64,000 nt of DNA. Origin: Zygnema circumcarinatum (lineage: Eukaryota; Streptophyta; Zygnematophyceae; Zygnematales; Zygnemataceae). The stretch covers positions 4,318,913-4,382,912 of the forward strand of contig CM074806.1 in the NCBI GenBank assembly GCA_037447605.1, in the 5' to 3' direction. Both the position numbers and the translations under genes were made by a program. The stretch's first letter is position 1. Each line of letters begins with the position of its first letter. Below are positions 13,975-27,005 of the stretch, piece after piece. The notes under the pieces were generated by a model that was given only the letters and a program-made list of their open reading frames with translations, was not told the DNA's origin and ran no database searches.

Positions 13975-16900
13975 ATGGCCTTCGAGAAGATAAAGGTCGA
14001 CAATCCAATCGTCGAAATGGACGGTGAGCAACGCGTCCACGTGTCTGAATCGTTGCCCGATTAGGAGGATGCTTGCTTGATTGCTTGCTGCAGGCGCATG
14101 AAGCGCGCCAGTTTCTGTTTTTTTTTGCATTAGATTCTCTCTTATTGCGTCATGTGCGCTCGGAAGGTTTTCGGGCAGCGCTTGGAAAGCAAATGGTCCA
14201 TGTTCATGTTCATGTTCTATGGAAAGTTTTAAATGCAGGATGCCTTTTCCTTGTCGTTAAATTTGTTGAAGTGTGCGTCTCCTTCATCTCCATTGGTCTT
14301 TTTTTTTTGTTTTTGCAGGGGATGAAATGACACGAATCATTTGGCAAATGATAAAAGAGAAGGTGCAGACCATTCCGCGGCTTACTTTGCTTTTTTCCCA
14401 CTCTTGCGTGGCCTCCTTCTCTCTCCCCCCCCCCCAGCTTTTTTGTTGCGATGCTCTTTTTTGGAACACCGCGCCTTTTTCCGTACTCAGGAGACGAAAT
14501 ATATATATTGTTTTATAATCTACAGTATTAATCGTAATTTTTGAATTCCAATTTTTTTCTTGCTCTCAAAGTATGTTCGTTCTCACTGGATATGCTGCCG
14601 CGGCCAGTTTCTTACATCATTTTTTTTATTTTTGTTTTTTGTACGCTTCTGTTAACGTTTGCAGCTCATCTTCCCCTTCGTGGATGTGGACCTTAAATAT
14701 TATGATCTTGGAATTCTCAACAGGGATGCGACGGACGATAGAGTCACTGTTGAAAGTGCGGAAGCAACTTTGAAGTAAGTTTGTGTGCATCGATAAGTGG
14801 TGAAAGCCGAACTACAGATAAGCGGAACTGTGTTTCTCCTTGTTTCGAGAGTGTGCACACATATGGCGAAGTGGGTCTTTTACAACAAAAAGAAGAAAAA
14901 CCGGGAGTAAGTACGAAATCAAAAAATTTACACCTCAGTGTTGGGTTGCAGATATAATGTGGCGGTCAAATGCGCGACCATCACTCCTGGTATTCGTCTC
15001 ACCTTGATGCTACATTTGGTTTTTGACATTTAAGAATCATCAACTGGCGTTCTGCTTTTCCCGTTTATTGTCTGTTTGTAGCTCAATCCTTCAGAAAGTC
15101 TTTGTTCTCAGTGTCCAGGCAGCTTGCATACTTGGACGAGGAGTGTGTTTGAAGCTCTCGGTACTCTTGAAAAAGTGATTTAGTTCTCAACAAATATCCA
15201 GAGGATTATTCAGAAACTTGAAATATTGTTCTGTAGATTGATTTCTCTGACATTCCGATGTGCTTGTTGTGGGTTCAGACGAGGCACGCATGGCGGAGTT
15301 CAACTTGAAGGCGATGTACAAGAGCCCAAACGGTGCGTGAAATGCAGGAAATTTTACGGTTTACGATTTCCAGGGGAAGACCTTACTATCTAGGCAATTT
15401 AATTGGAATTCAGTGTCAGCACTCAGGACCCAGGACGTAAATAGTTGCTCCGGTTTGGATTATATTTTTAGGCTGGGCAACGTGGAGCATTACGAGGCAA
15501 GACCTTGTTGTAACTTGACGAATTCTTTTCATGTTCAGCGAGAGAGTTATGAGATGTTAGTTTATCATAGGTCAGATGTTGGTGAATTGGTTCCTTTTTT
15601 CTTATCCATTCGTCTTACTTCTGTTCTCCGTTCATAGGAAAAGGTAGTGAGCCTATTTTTGACTTCAGTTTGTGCTGTTCTTTTCGTTTCCTTTTTTTGG
15701 TGTGCAGGCACTGTCCGAAACATTTTGAACGGTGCGGCGACATACAGCTCATAAATGTGCAGGCCTGTCGCTCCTTTACAATTCAAAGAACTGTGCTAGC
15801 AATAATTTCTCCTTTTCTCAGAAATCATCAAACTGCTGGTATGTGTGTTTTATGGTACAGGAACTGTTTTCAGAGAGCCGATAGTCTGCAAAAACATTCC
15901 AAAGCTTGTTCCTGGTAAGTATTTGATCAACCCTTTTTTTTTGCTAGCTTACAGTTTGTCATTTAACCCGTGTCTAAACTCCTCATATTTCTTCGCCATA
16001 TACTTGTACAAGCGTTCTGGTGTACGACGGATTATTGGTTCTCATGTTTAGCAGAGTTAGGAAGGAAGAAAGAAAGAAAGAAGCGTTGGTGTTGAGCAAT
16101 TTCATGTTGGTTCAATAGATATCAACCATTACGTATTGCCCATTAACGATTGTGTTACTCAATAGGTTAACTTCTCCCTCTCCTTCCCCTTCCCTGCACA
16201 AATTGTAGTTGTGGATCAAAACCGAAAATGATGAATGTCACTAGTTTTAACTCCGCTCAACATGTAATCATACAGATTTAGTACCGTAGCAATACCTTTT
16301 CTACGTTGCTGAAGTTGTACGATCGAAATCTAAGACCTCTTACACGCATTCGTTGGGATCTGGGGCCCCCAGGGTGGACTCAGTCTATAGTGATTGGCCG
16401 CCACGCCTACGGTGACCAATACAGGGCAACTGACGCTGTTATCAAGGGGGCAGGGAAGCTGAAGATTGTCTTTGGTAAGGTTGCATTCTCCTGTTTCATA
16501 GTGAAAAGTCGTTTGAGCAGTTTGCGTGTGTATGTTCACTGTGAACAGAGTTGCAGAATTTAATTGCTGACTTACGCACCACACTTCCTCCATAAGTGTT
16601 TCCTCTTTTGAAAAGTCTCAATATGTTTATAGATAGCAGAGTTTTCACTAAGGTTGGATTGGGGCGGCAGTTCCTGAGGGGGGAGGCAAGGAGCAGGAGT
16701 GGGAGGTGTTTGACTATAAAGAAGATGGCGGAGTGGCGCTTTGCATGTACAATACTGACGATGTAAGTTTCAATCAGTATTCTAGTTGGCTATGCTGTTC
16801 TATTTCGTTCAACGAATATTGTTTTTTGTACGAGGGAAAGAGAATGAGAGCGAGATAGAGAGCGAGCGAGGGAGAGAGAGAGTTTCTGAACACGAGGTGT

Positions 16901-18984
16901 TAAAATGTCGTAAAGGGTGATCAAAGTTCAATTCCCGCCTCAGTGTATTGCGATTGGTCATTTGCCCGAATAATTTAGTTTGAGTAGCTTCTTTCAGTTG
17001 ACAAAAGCTATTTTGCTAAAAGTGACAAATCTGGGTGCATAATCAGTCCATTCGAGCGTTCGCCGAGTCCTCCATGACATTCGCCTATGACAAGAAGTGG
17101 CCTCTGTATCTCAGCACAAAGAATACCATTCTCAAGAAATATGACGGAAGGTATAGCGCTCCTAACCTACATGTTTTAATTCTCTTTGTGTTTCATCCCT
17201 GTTAAAAAAAAGGAGTTTCTTAAGTGGAGGTGAAGCAGAGATGTACGATGCAGGATGTTAGATTGTTAGCTTAAATCTAACGGAACCTTGGGATTGGCAG
17301 ATTCAAGGACATATTCCAGGAGGTATATGAGTCGGGGTGGAAGACAAAGTATGAGGAGGCTGGAATTTGGTATGAGCATCGACTTATCGATGACATGGTG
17401 GCCTATGCCATGAAAAGTCCTGGAGGCTATGTATGGGCCTGCAAGAACTATGATGGAGATGTGCAAAGTGACATGCTCGCGCAAGGTGAGCGTACCACTT
17501 CATGTCAAATGCGGTCCTACTTTTGCATGAAATGTCGGGTGGAGGAAGAAAGTTAAGTGTCGAACTGGATGCCGGACAGTTTCAAGTGGAGATCAGGAGC
17601 AGAGAAGTGATTATAAGTTCTTTAATTTCATTTTGGATCTTTTGTTTTTTTTTTTATGCAGGATTCGGATCCTTGGGACTCATGACAAGTGTTCTGGTTT
17701 GTCTACATTCCCATTGTCTTTATTTGTTTGCATGTTGGCTGTTTCTTCCCAGAAAGCATCAGTTTGCAAGTTCTCGTTTCCTAGCCCCGTTGTGAGGGGC
17801 TAACTGGAGCAGAGAGGGCCGCTATTCCCGGCTAAAGGTCTTGAATGTTGTGAGAGATCTTTTTAACAAGATTAAGACAGTGAAACTATGGTTTGTTAAT
17901 GTTAACGCCCAACAACATTTCCAAAGAGAAGTTCCTATCCGTCATCCGCTGGAAGCCTCCTCTGCACATTAACTCCTGAACTCTCTCCCTCTCTCGCTCT
18001 CCCCCTCACTCCCGCTCTTTCCCTCTCTCCCGCTCTCTCTCTCTCTGTCTCTCTCCGCTCCCTCTCCTTCTCCCCCGCCCCCGACTCTGCTGCCGACAGG
18101 TTTGTCCGGATGGAAAGACCATTGAAGCAGAAGCTGCTCATGGGACTGTGACGCGACATTACAGAGTTCATCAGAAGGGAGGAGAGACGAGCACTAACAG
18201 CGTCGCCTCCATTTTCGCGTGGACCCGCGGTCTAGGCCACAGGTAAAGGAGCTTGTGCAGGAAGCTCAGCCCAATATTATTGAAACTTGAAACCATACAA
18301 TTAACCTGCTGGACAAAATTCCTCCCAACGGATTGTGTGACGGGTGTTGCCTTGTTTGGCAATGCAAGATATACTTTAATGTAGCGGTGCTCCCACACTT
18401 ATGCGGCTGATTCCTACCCTCTCTTATGAAGTTGTGGAGGGTTTGGGGATTGCAGGGCAAAGCTGGACGGCAACACGCGGCTGCATGAATTCGCAGAAAA
18501 GCTTGAAGCTGCATGCGTTGACTGTGTGGAAGGAGGCAAGATGACCAAGGACCTCGCGCTGCTTGTCCATGGCCCCAAGTGCGTAGATTCACCCACCTTT
18601 TTACAAAAAAATTGACGCTTGAACAGTTTAGGATTGACTGTGACATATTTCACAAAGGGCATCGAGCTTTGCTCAGACCTCAGGCCTAATGTAGAAAGGA
18701 TCCTCCTCTCTCTCTCCCTTCTTCCGCCCTCCCATCCTCTCCCCCCACTTCCACCTCTTCCCCCTCTCCACTCTCCCACTCACTTACTTCTCGCGTATCT
18801 TCCTCACAGGGCACAATTTGGGGCCCTTGCTACCATCCTAACCATCAGAATGCCTGACAATCTTTTCATAACTTCGTCTCTCTCCTGCAGGGCGGGAAGA
18901 GACACATACCTCAACACTGAAGAGTTCCTGGATGCAGTCGCGGCGGAGCTGAAGAGCAAATTGACGAGCGGGGCGAAGCTGTAG
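13975..18984 (+). CDS. ICDH: NADP-dependent isocitrate dehydrogenase, dimeric eukaryotic type
   Basis: Oxidatively decarboxylates isocitrate to 2-oxoglutarate, making NADPH. Fifteen exons: 13975-14023, 14319-14362, 14665-14774, 14952-14989, 15279-15332, 15708-15731, 15861-15914, 16373-16474, 16671-16762, 17047-17150, 17301-17485, 17662-17696, 18100-18242, 18456-18578, 18891-18984. The product is 416 residues. It starts [17 protein letters not shown] with no presequence, so it is the cytosolic/peroxisomal form. Substrate and metal blocks are intact: [76 protein letters not shown] and [20 protein letters not shown]. The C-terminus is AKL, a canonical PTS1 peroxisomal signal. Exon 6 is only 24 nt. 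The leader carries a CT microsatellite. Confidence 0.98.
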
Positions 18985-20965
18985 GAAGCACAAATGATGG
19001 ATGACTGAACCGTAACGGAGCAACATGTAACCGAACAGAAACCGACAGAACGCTACAGCAACGGGATGGGGGCACTAAAGTATCATTTTCGAGATTCAAT
19101 TTGTTTTTAAGGCCAAATTGTTAGTGGGGGGTTGGCATCCTTTTCACTTTTTTTCACCCTGCCAGGTTGAGGGCCTTGCCGTAACTATTCTTCAGCGACC
19201 GGAGAATGCTAAGGACTGGCCTTGCTGGCTTGGGTCAATGTTTTTTTGTCCTTCGGTGTTTTGCCTGCGGATGCAGCCTATGCTCGTATACTGTGTCGCA
19301 GTTTTGGTTCTTCAGTTTGGACTGTCCGTCATGCAGTTCCATATTCGGGAAGGGATGTTTAAAAAAAAAAAAAACCCCAAATCATGTACATACAGATCAA
19401 CGGTAGTTCGCTCGACTCTGTTTGGAAAAGATTTTCGAGTTGAAGACCTCCTGTCAGTTTCGTGCATTTCCGAATGTAACCATCCGTACATCAATAGTAC
19501 GGACATGTACAGTACTTGCATTCGTACATTAGTCCGCAACTCTTCTCCCACCCGGCGTGTTACGCTTACGACTGCAATTCGCACCAAATACCCCATTTTT
19601 GACTGTCATCGATCCAACAAATACCCTTAACTAATGTACCATTGACCCAAAACCAATGAGAACGAGGGGGGGAAGGCGGCATTGGTCTCACGAGAGCGAT
19701 GAGGCCATCAAATGTACATGGACGAAGTCAGCATGGGGAACCACGAGGAACTGGTCGCAAAGGACCTCAGCAATGAGAAAGGTAAAGGAAAATGGCATTG
19801 AACTCAAGATGGCCGGACCATCAATGAGAAAGCGTTGTACCGCAACAACAACTACCATCTACGTACGCAATGCGCGGCGCTTCCATGGCTTTGTTCAACA
19901 AAATGTCACACAATTTCTGGAACTGTATGCGACTGCAGCGATCCGACCGACCGACCGAACGGTCCGAAATGACCGTTGAATAACCATTTTTTTAGCACAT
20001 TGGCAACATCCAGTCAGCATCGGCCACGTCATACCAAATTTCCACGTCGGATACATTCATTATCCAAACACCTAGAGAGCAAAAGCGAAAAACAGAGCGC
20101 CACGTGTCATATCCAAAGTTCCAAACGCGTCATTGCCGCGGCCGACCGTTGAACGAGCCAGTAAGTCCAAGCTGGCACTATGCCACGTGGCTTTATATGA
20201 ACCGTCCGAGTTTTCTTCTCTAACTAACGTGGACGGTCCGATCTCCCCCTTCCCCCGACCGCGTGCCGTCAACGGTCCTGTCGGCGGGCAGCTCCGCATC
20301 GCGCGGGCCGTCGAACCGTTGGGCGCTGCCACGTGGCGCCGCGGGCCGCGCAATTTGTCCGTTGGGCAGCTGCGCCCTCCCCTACAGAAAGCCCCCTCGC
20401 CCCACTCTTTGTCGTGTCTCTCTCTCTCTCTCTCTCTCTCGCTCTCTCTCCCTCGCTTGGGGTCTCTCTCTCCCTCTCTTACTCGCTCCCTCTCGTGGGG
20501 TCTTTCTCTCCCTCGCTCCCTCTCACTTTCTCTCTCTCCATGCTCAGAAGCCTCCCGCTCCTTACGTACTCTATCGAGGAGAAGACAAGGCAAGGGGTTC
20601 ACTTTATGCTCACTCGGAAGCTGCACCATTCAAATTCTCCTTCACTAATTACCTGATTACCAAAGGCCCTTACAGCCTCCCTCCCTGTTCCGGCCATGGC
20701 GATCGACGGCGCGGGAATGAAGCTCTCCCTCTTAGACGGCTGCGTCTCCTCCGCTCCCCTTAACGGTGGCGACCCCCACTCCCACTCCCTCTCCCTCTCC
20801 CCTCCCCCCCTCTCTCTCTCTGCCCGCCTGACCTCCCGCCCTCGGAAACTTGGGATTTCCGGGAGACGGTTCACCGCTGCTGCTGGAGTCGGAAAATGGC
20901 GCGAATTTGAGAACGTTCCGAGGGATGAAATTTCGATCGAAGATACGAAACTCAATGAAGGCGAA
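18985..20965. other. Intergenic and promoter region upstream of the Ig/TRP-like gene
   Basis: The first part is the 3' flank of the dehydrogenase. A third copy of the dispersed repeat lies at about 19676-19765, with further unique sequence to 19980. From 20100 onward there are G-box elements (CCACGTGT about 20102; CCACGTGG 20183-20190 and 20329-20336). A CT-rich tract follows at 20418-20560. An in-frame ATG at 20696 could extend the next gene by 90 codons, but the signal peptide begins at 20966. No separate gene was found. Confidence 0.5.
19676..19765 (+). repeat. Dispersed repeat, copy 3
   Basis: Strongly similar to 3405-3480 and to the reverse complement of 4000-4080, sharing CATGGGGAACCACGAGGAAC and the flanks. 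This is the best preserved copy. Confidence 0.7.
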
Positions 20966-21446
20966 ATGTTTGGAAGGAAGAGGCGGCGGGGAGGAAATAA
21001 TTCTCTGAAACTGCTCCTCTCTCCCCTCCTTATCTCTCTCCTTCTCTCCCTCTCCACACTCACGCCTCCCGCAGCTGCTGCTGCGTCGACTCCCACTCCC
21101 TCTCCCCCCCCTCCCCCTCGAACTTTTCTCCAAGTACAGTTTGCGGAGCAAAGCGCCGTGAGCTTTAGTTCGAACGTTACTTTGGGATTTAATGTAAGCC
21201 AAGACTATGGGAATATGCCGTGTCTCCTCTGCAATGTCACCTGCTCGGTAAGCCTCAAACTATGGCCCTCGATTAAGTCAGCAGGGCTGCTGCTACCTGT
21301 GGAGGGAGAGGTTTCACAAGGGGGTGTTTGCGGGTTTCCTATATTTGGCAATTTTGGTGATTCAGAAACTTGTACATTCAAAGATAGGGATGTTTAGTTC
21401 AGTGTTAAGGGGATGCCTTTCCTGATTTTGAGCAATTTTTTTAATT

Positions 21447-21495
<49 letters not shown>

Positions 21496-23807
21496 GCTCT
21501 CTCTCTCTCGCCCTCTCTCTCTCAGGTGGACGGAGCGGAAGTTGCAAGCTGCAATAATGGGAGCATCTCTGTGGCGGGCCTCGAAGAAGGGGCCCACAAC
21601 TTCACCGTCTCCGCCTCTGTAGATTCTGCCTCAACCGTAGCTACAACCACCGTCCAAGTCGGTAAGTCGACAGTTCAAATGTATATATATATATATGAGT
21701 TCATTTTTTATTTAAAAAAAAAAAATCATCTTTTGCAGCCTTACACTAACCTTCCGAGTCATTAATAAAAGATCGAGTAGCTTTAATTACTGCTGATTCT
21801 TATGGGTGAGGAATTTCTATGCAGTTCTTTCCAAGCCGACAGCCGCTCTCACACGCTCGAGTGTGGCCGACCCCCAAGTCCAAACCCTTCTCGTGCAGAT
21901 CGACTTCACCCGTGACTGTTTTGGGTTTAGCTGCAACTCAACGGCGAACTGCGGTCTCTATGTCACTGGTAACGGAACTGTCGTTCCGTCATCGTTTACT
22001 GAACTAGTGGCACATAGAACATACAGCGTTCTCGTCAATTTCGACAACACGACCTACGGACGGGTCCGCACTGCAGTTGAAAGCGATGCCTGCGTTGATG
22101 AGTGGGGGCAGAGCTTTGAGTCTTCCAATTTCTCAAAGGCAGTCACCTTATTTGGTAGGGCCTTCTTCCTCGCTCTCCCTCCTTCCGTCTCCCTCCCCTC
22201 CTCCACCCTTCGGGGTTCCGTTCTCGACCTGTCTACCCCACCTCTCTTTTTACCTTCTCCCTTCCCTTCTCCCACCCCTTTTTATTTCCCCTCATCCCTC
22301 CCGACTGACCCCCTTCCGCCTCCCCCCCACCACTCTCTCCCTCCCCCTCTCACTCCCTCCTTTTCTCTCCTTCCCTCTTCCGTTTCAAACCACCCTATCC
22401 CCTCTCTCCCCACTCCCAATCCCTCCCCCCCCGCCTTCCCGTCTCCCCCCCTCACTCTCTCTCCCCCTCCCACTCTCTCCCCCTCCCACTCTCCCCCTCC
22501 CACTCTCCCCCTCCCACTCTCTCCCTCCCTCATTCTCTCGCCCCCTCCCACTCTCTCCCTCCCTCACTCTCTCTCCCCCTCCCACTCTCATTCCGCAGAT
22601 CGCAGACCTGTACAGGCCTCCATTGACTCCCTCGCAAGGCGGCGCCATTTCGATGTCGGCGGGGCGCAATACTTCGGCGAGGCGGTCAACCGCTCGGCGG
22701 ACCTCCTCTTCGCGGTCCGATTCAACTCCTCTCTGGTCAACACCACCGACGAAGTGAAGTCGCAGATCAGCGTGACAGGTGGCACGCTCGCATTGAACGG
22801 CACTTCCGCAAAGAAGAACAGACGCTACATGTTTACGGTGAGAGCTCTCAACATTGTTCTCATGTCTTTTTTTGTCGTGCAAGTTTTTGTTGCGTTTTAC
22901 GAATGCAACAATGAATGAATGCTCGAATGAATTTTTATTTTGGGATTTGAATGTGATTTTTTATGCAGGTCATTCCTGCAAGCAACCCCGCCATCATCAA
23001 AATCACTCTCCAAGGAGGGGCTTTGATGAGCAGCTTTGGGATCGTGCCTTCGGCAGCTACAAGCGACCCTGTATATTACGGTGAGAGGGGCTCTCTCTCT
23101 CTCCCCCCCTCTCCCTCTCCCACTCTCTACCTTCCCTGATCGCTTGGTCGCATAATTTATTTATTTATTTATTTATTTTTTTATTTTTAAATTTCCATAT
23201 CCGGCTGCTGGTTTGCAGACGAACGGCCGTTCCATGTAACTCTAAGCACCAGCGTTCAGTCCAAGGTGAAGGATAAAATGGTCGGCATAGAAATCCGTTT
23301 CAGCCAACCGGTCGACTCCTTCCCCCGTCGAGCCCTCTCTATACAGAATGGAAAATTGTCAAGGTACCGATCCTAAAAACAGTTCTCCTACTTCTCAAAA
23401 AAATAAATGTGAAGATGTTTAAATCACACATTTCAAGCAATTAATCAAAAGTTTTTTTAAGACGTTTGACAAAGGTAGAGCACTACTTTCTGTTTCTTCC
23501 TCTTCTGTTATGTTGCGCTTGGCCTGATGATGTTGCGGATGTCTCTGCAGGCTTGAGGCTGCGAGCACATCACTGTATGTCGCCACTGTCGCCATCAAGA
23601 AGGGCCGCACTGCCAACATCACTTTGCCCTTCGGAGCAGTTTACAACCTCGCGGGCAGCCCCAACATGGACTCCAACAGCCTAGTCATAGAGAGATGTAC
23701 GGCAGCCCTCTCAAAACCCCCAAAAATACTAAAAGGAAAAGGTTCTGAGTCCTACAACGCTTCAAAACAAACCCATCCACTTTTACCGCTTTTCTTAATG
23801 CTTATCG

Positions 23808-23859
<52 letters not shown>

Positions 23860-26800
23860 TCTCGCCCTCTCTCGTGGCGCTACAGATTCGGAGCAGACAA
23901 GCTCATTGGTGATGTCCTCCATCATCTCCGGCGGCCTCCTCGCCTCCATAACGGCGTCGGGAGTGCTCTCTCTCTCCATGGCAGCTCTCTCTACCGCCAA
24001 TAACATTCCCCTCACCCCCATTCCAGCAAGGAACCTCTTGGTGAGCTTCTCTCTCTTCCTGATCCTCTCCCCCTCCTGCTCCTCCTTCCCTTCCTCTTAC
24101 CTCCATCTTCCCTTGCTCTCTCCCTCCTCTCTGTCACTCCTTCCACACTTACCCACCTCTCCCTCCCCCTCTCCCTTCCTCTTACCTCCATCTTCCCTTG
24201 CTCTCTCCCTCCTCTCTGTCTCTCCTTCCGCACTTACCCACCTCTACCTCCCCCTCTCCCTTCCCCACTCCCTCTCCTCCCGCTCCTCCCTCACCCTCTC
24301 CTCCCACACACCCACTCACAACTGGGCTGGTGGGCTTTTTTCGCAGGGTCTAGCTAGCCATGTACAGGTTTTTGCTTTCTCTGATTGGCTCGGAGTTCAA
24401 CTACCCACAGTTTACCGTGAAACAATTCGCGGTTTACGGTGGACTATCCCACATGTGTCCCTTCCCTGGGAGAAGAGCGAGCCTGCTATTTCCCTCCCTC
24501 CCACCTCCACCGCAGAAGGGGCTTCTATCTACTATGCCGGTCGCCATCTCCTTTCAGAAGGGCCTTTGGCCGCCATGGATTCCTTCAAACAGCTCATTGA
24601 GATGCCGTTAGCAAAGAGGACTTTGAGCGAAGGTTCGGAGAACGTGGTAGATTCAGCATTCTCGGGATGCCTCGTCCTTAGAAAAGATGGACAGGACGAT
24701 TTTGGATGTGATAAAGATGATGAGTATATGGAGATGGCACCAAGGAGGGTGCTTCAAGAGGGGTTGGTGCTCACGGAGGAGGTCATTCAAACCTGGTTTC
24801 TGGTGAGTAGTGGAATGAAGAGAAGTGACAGAATTTGAGGTTGCAATTTATAAGTTCGGTTATGATTTTTCATTTTAAATTTAGTTTTTTTATGTTCTGA
24901 TTTGACAAGGAGGGTTTGACGGGAATGCAGACGGAAACCGACGTCGATGAAGATGTGAGGAAGACGATTTTGGGGAAGCAGTACGCGACCGGCACAATGT
25001 AAGGGTCCCTCGCTAATCACCCCTCAATTACTTGAGCAAATTTAATCCATCCCCCAACCCATCCACGACGCAAGATACCGCCTTTAATCCCACTCTTTCC
25101 CCCTCAAACAGCTGACGACAGTCACTCTCATCCACTTTCACTACCCATTCCTCCACCAAACTCGGTTTGCCCAAACCCTCTCTCTCTAAATGTATATATA
25201 CTACCTCTAAAACACACCCCTCTCCCCCATGCTGCCTCCCCAGGTGGCACGCTGCGGCGAGAAACCTCTTCTGGGTGGCTCTCATAGCGGGCGGCCTCCT
25301 CCTCCTCCGCTCCCTCGTCTCTCTCTCTCTCTCCCTCTCCCGGTGGCGGAGGGGAGGTGCGGAGAGCGGCGCGGCGGCCCACCCGCTGAGCGCGGGACGG
25401 CTCGAACTCTTTCTGCTGCTCGCGGCCACTCCCGCAGTCTGCCAGGCCTGCGCCATGCTCATCCGAGGTGAGGAGAGGGAGAGGGAGAGGGAGAGGGAAG
25501 TTAGAAGGAGGGAGAGAAGGAGGGAGGGAAGAGGAGGGAGAGAGAGGGAGGGAGAGGGAGAGGGAGGGGAAGGAGAGGAAGAGGGAGAGAGGGAGGGAGG
25601 GAAGGGGAGGGAAGGAGGGAGGGAGGGAGAGAGAGAGGGAAGGGGAGGGGGAGGGAGGGAAGGAGAGGAAGAGGGAGAGAGGGAGGGAAGAAGAGTGAGG
25701 GGTGAGGAGGGCGGGGGGGAGTTGGGAGGGCGAGAAAGGTGAGGGGTGGGGGCGGAGAAGAGGGAGAGGGGAGAATGCGGGACGGTGAGGAGGGGAGGCA
25801 GAGGAGGGAGGAGGGAGGACGGGTCAAAGAAGGGGAGGGGGAACAGGGAAGGTAAGGGGAGAGAGGTGAAGGGCGGGTTTTGCTGATTTGGAACGAGCTC
25901 TCTGGAGAGGAGAAGGAGAGTGATGGGTGAGTGTGGGAGAGAGAGAGCTGAACCTGTCTGCTCCACACGTGCGGGGGCAGGCGGCAGCACGGGCGGTCTG
26001 TGGCTGGGCATTGTCCTCCTCATCAACGTGCCCGGAACACTTCTCTATGGCTCCGCCGGCTTCCTCATATACAACCTCATTATGCGCCACAAGGTCGTTT
26101 TCAAGGTACATTGTCCCTCCCTCTCTCTCTTCCATCCCCTCCATACCTCCTCCCCTCGCTACTCTTTAAAACTCTCCTGGAAAAGTGACCCAATACGCCG
26201 CTAGTTCTCTCCTGCATGACCCATCTTTCTTACTCTCTCTCTCTCTCTCTCTCTCTCAAATAGTCTCTCTAACATTACGAGTTTGTTCCCTCCTTTGCAC
26301 GCATTCCAGGAGCCTGTTCGCGATGTCGAATCTATCTCTCTCCCGCAAGAGTCGGCCGGCCCGTTTCCATGCTTGCCGGCTCCGTTCAGTTGCCTGGTGG
26401 GCAGACAGACCAGTGCCAGGTGGCAGGCTGAGACGGATGCAGTCACCCCCAAAACCCTAATCATGGGGCGATGGGGGCTTCTCTTTGAGAGTCGGAGAGG
26501 GAGCGAGGCACGGAGGGGGACTCCCATCACCGCCGCCGTACGGAGAGTCAGTTTGGTTCGGGAGGGTGACAATGTCCGCCAGGTGCACTTCTTTAACCTT
26601 CTAAATTCTCACAAAGGAAAAAAAAAAAAAAATCTGAATTTGTCCAAAGTTTAGGAGGGATCGGCAAACGGAGGGGACGGGAATACAAGGGAACCCAGAT
26701 TTCCAATAAATATTTATGTTTTAAAGCATTTTTCAAAGAGGGTGGAAATTTGAGACTGAGATCATTCTTCTTTCTGATGATGAATGCAGGTGATAGAGGA

Positions 26801-26937
26801 AGAGCTGGGAGTTGGGCAGAGGGGCACTGTTATGGGCACAGCCCAAAGCCTTTATCTCCTCGTGGAAATTGGAAACCGCATAGTGCTTGGACTGCTGATG
26901 GGAGTGGTCGGCAGAGGGTCGAGTGACTGGACGCAGG

Positions 26938-27005
<68 letters not shown>

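Noticed and set aside
22077-22757. Overlapping Pro/Ser/Leu frames across intron 3 of the Ig/TRP-like gene
   Set aside because: They are a by-product of CCCTCC repeats; the intron borders and phase are clear.
25028-26026. A 332-residue Pro/Ser/Leu-rich frame on the minus strand
   Set aside because: It is antisense to exons 11-12 and the purine-rich intron 11 of the Ig/TRP-like gene; low complexity only.
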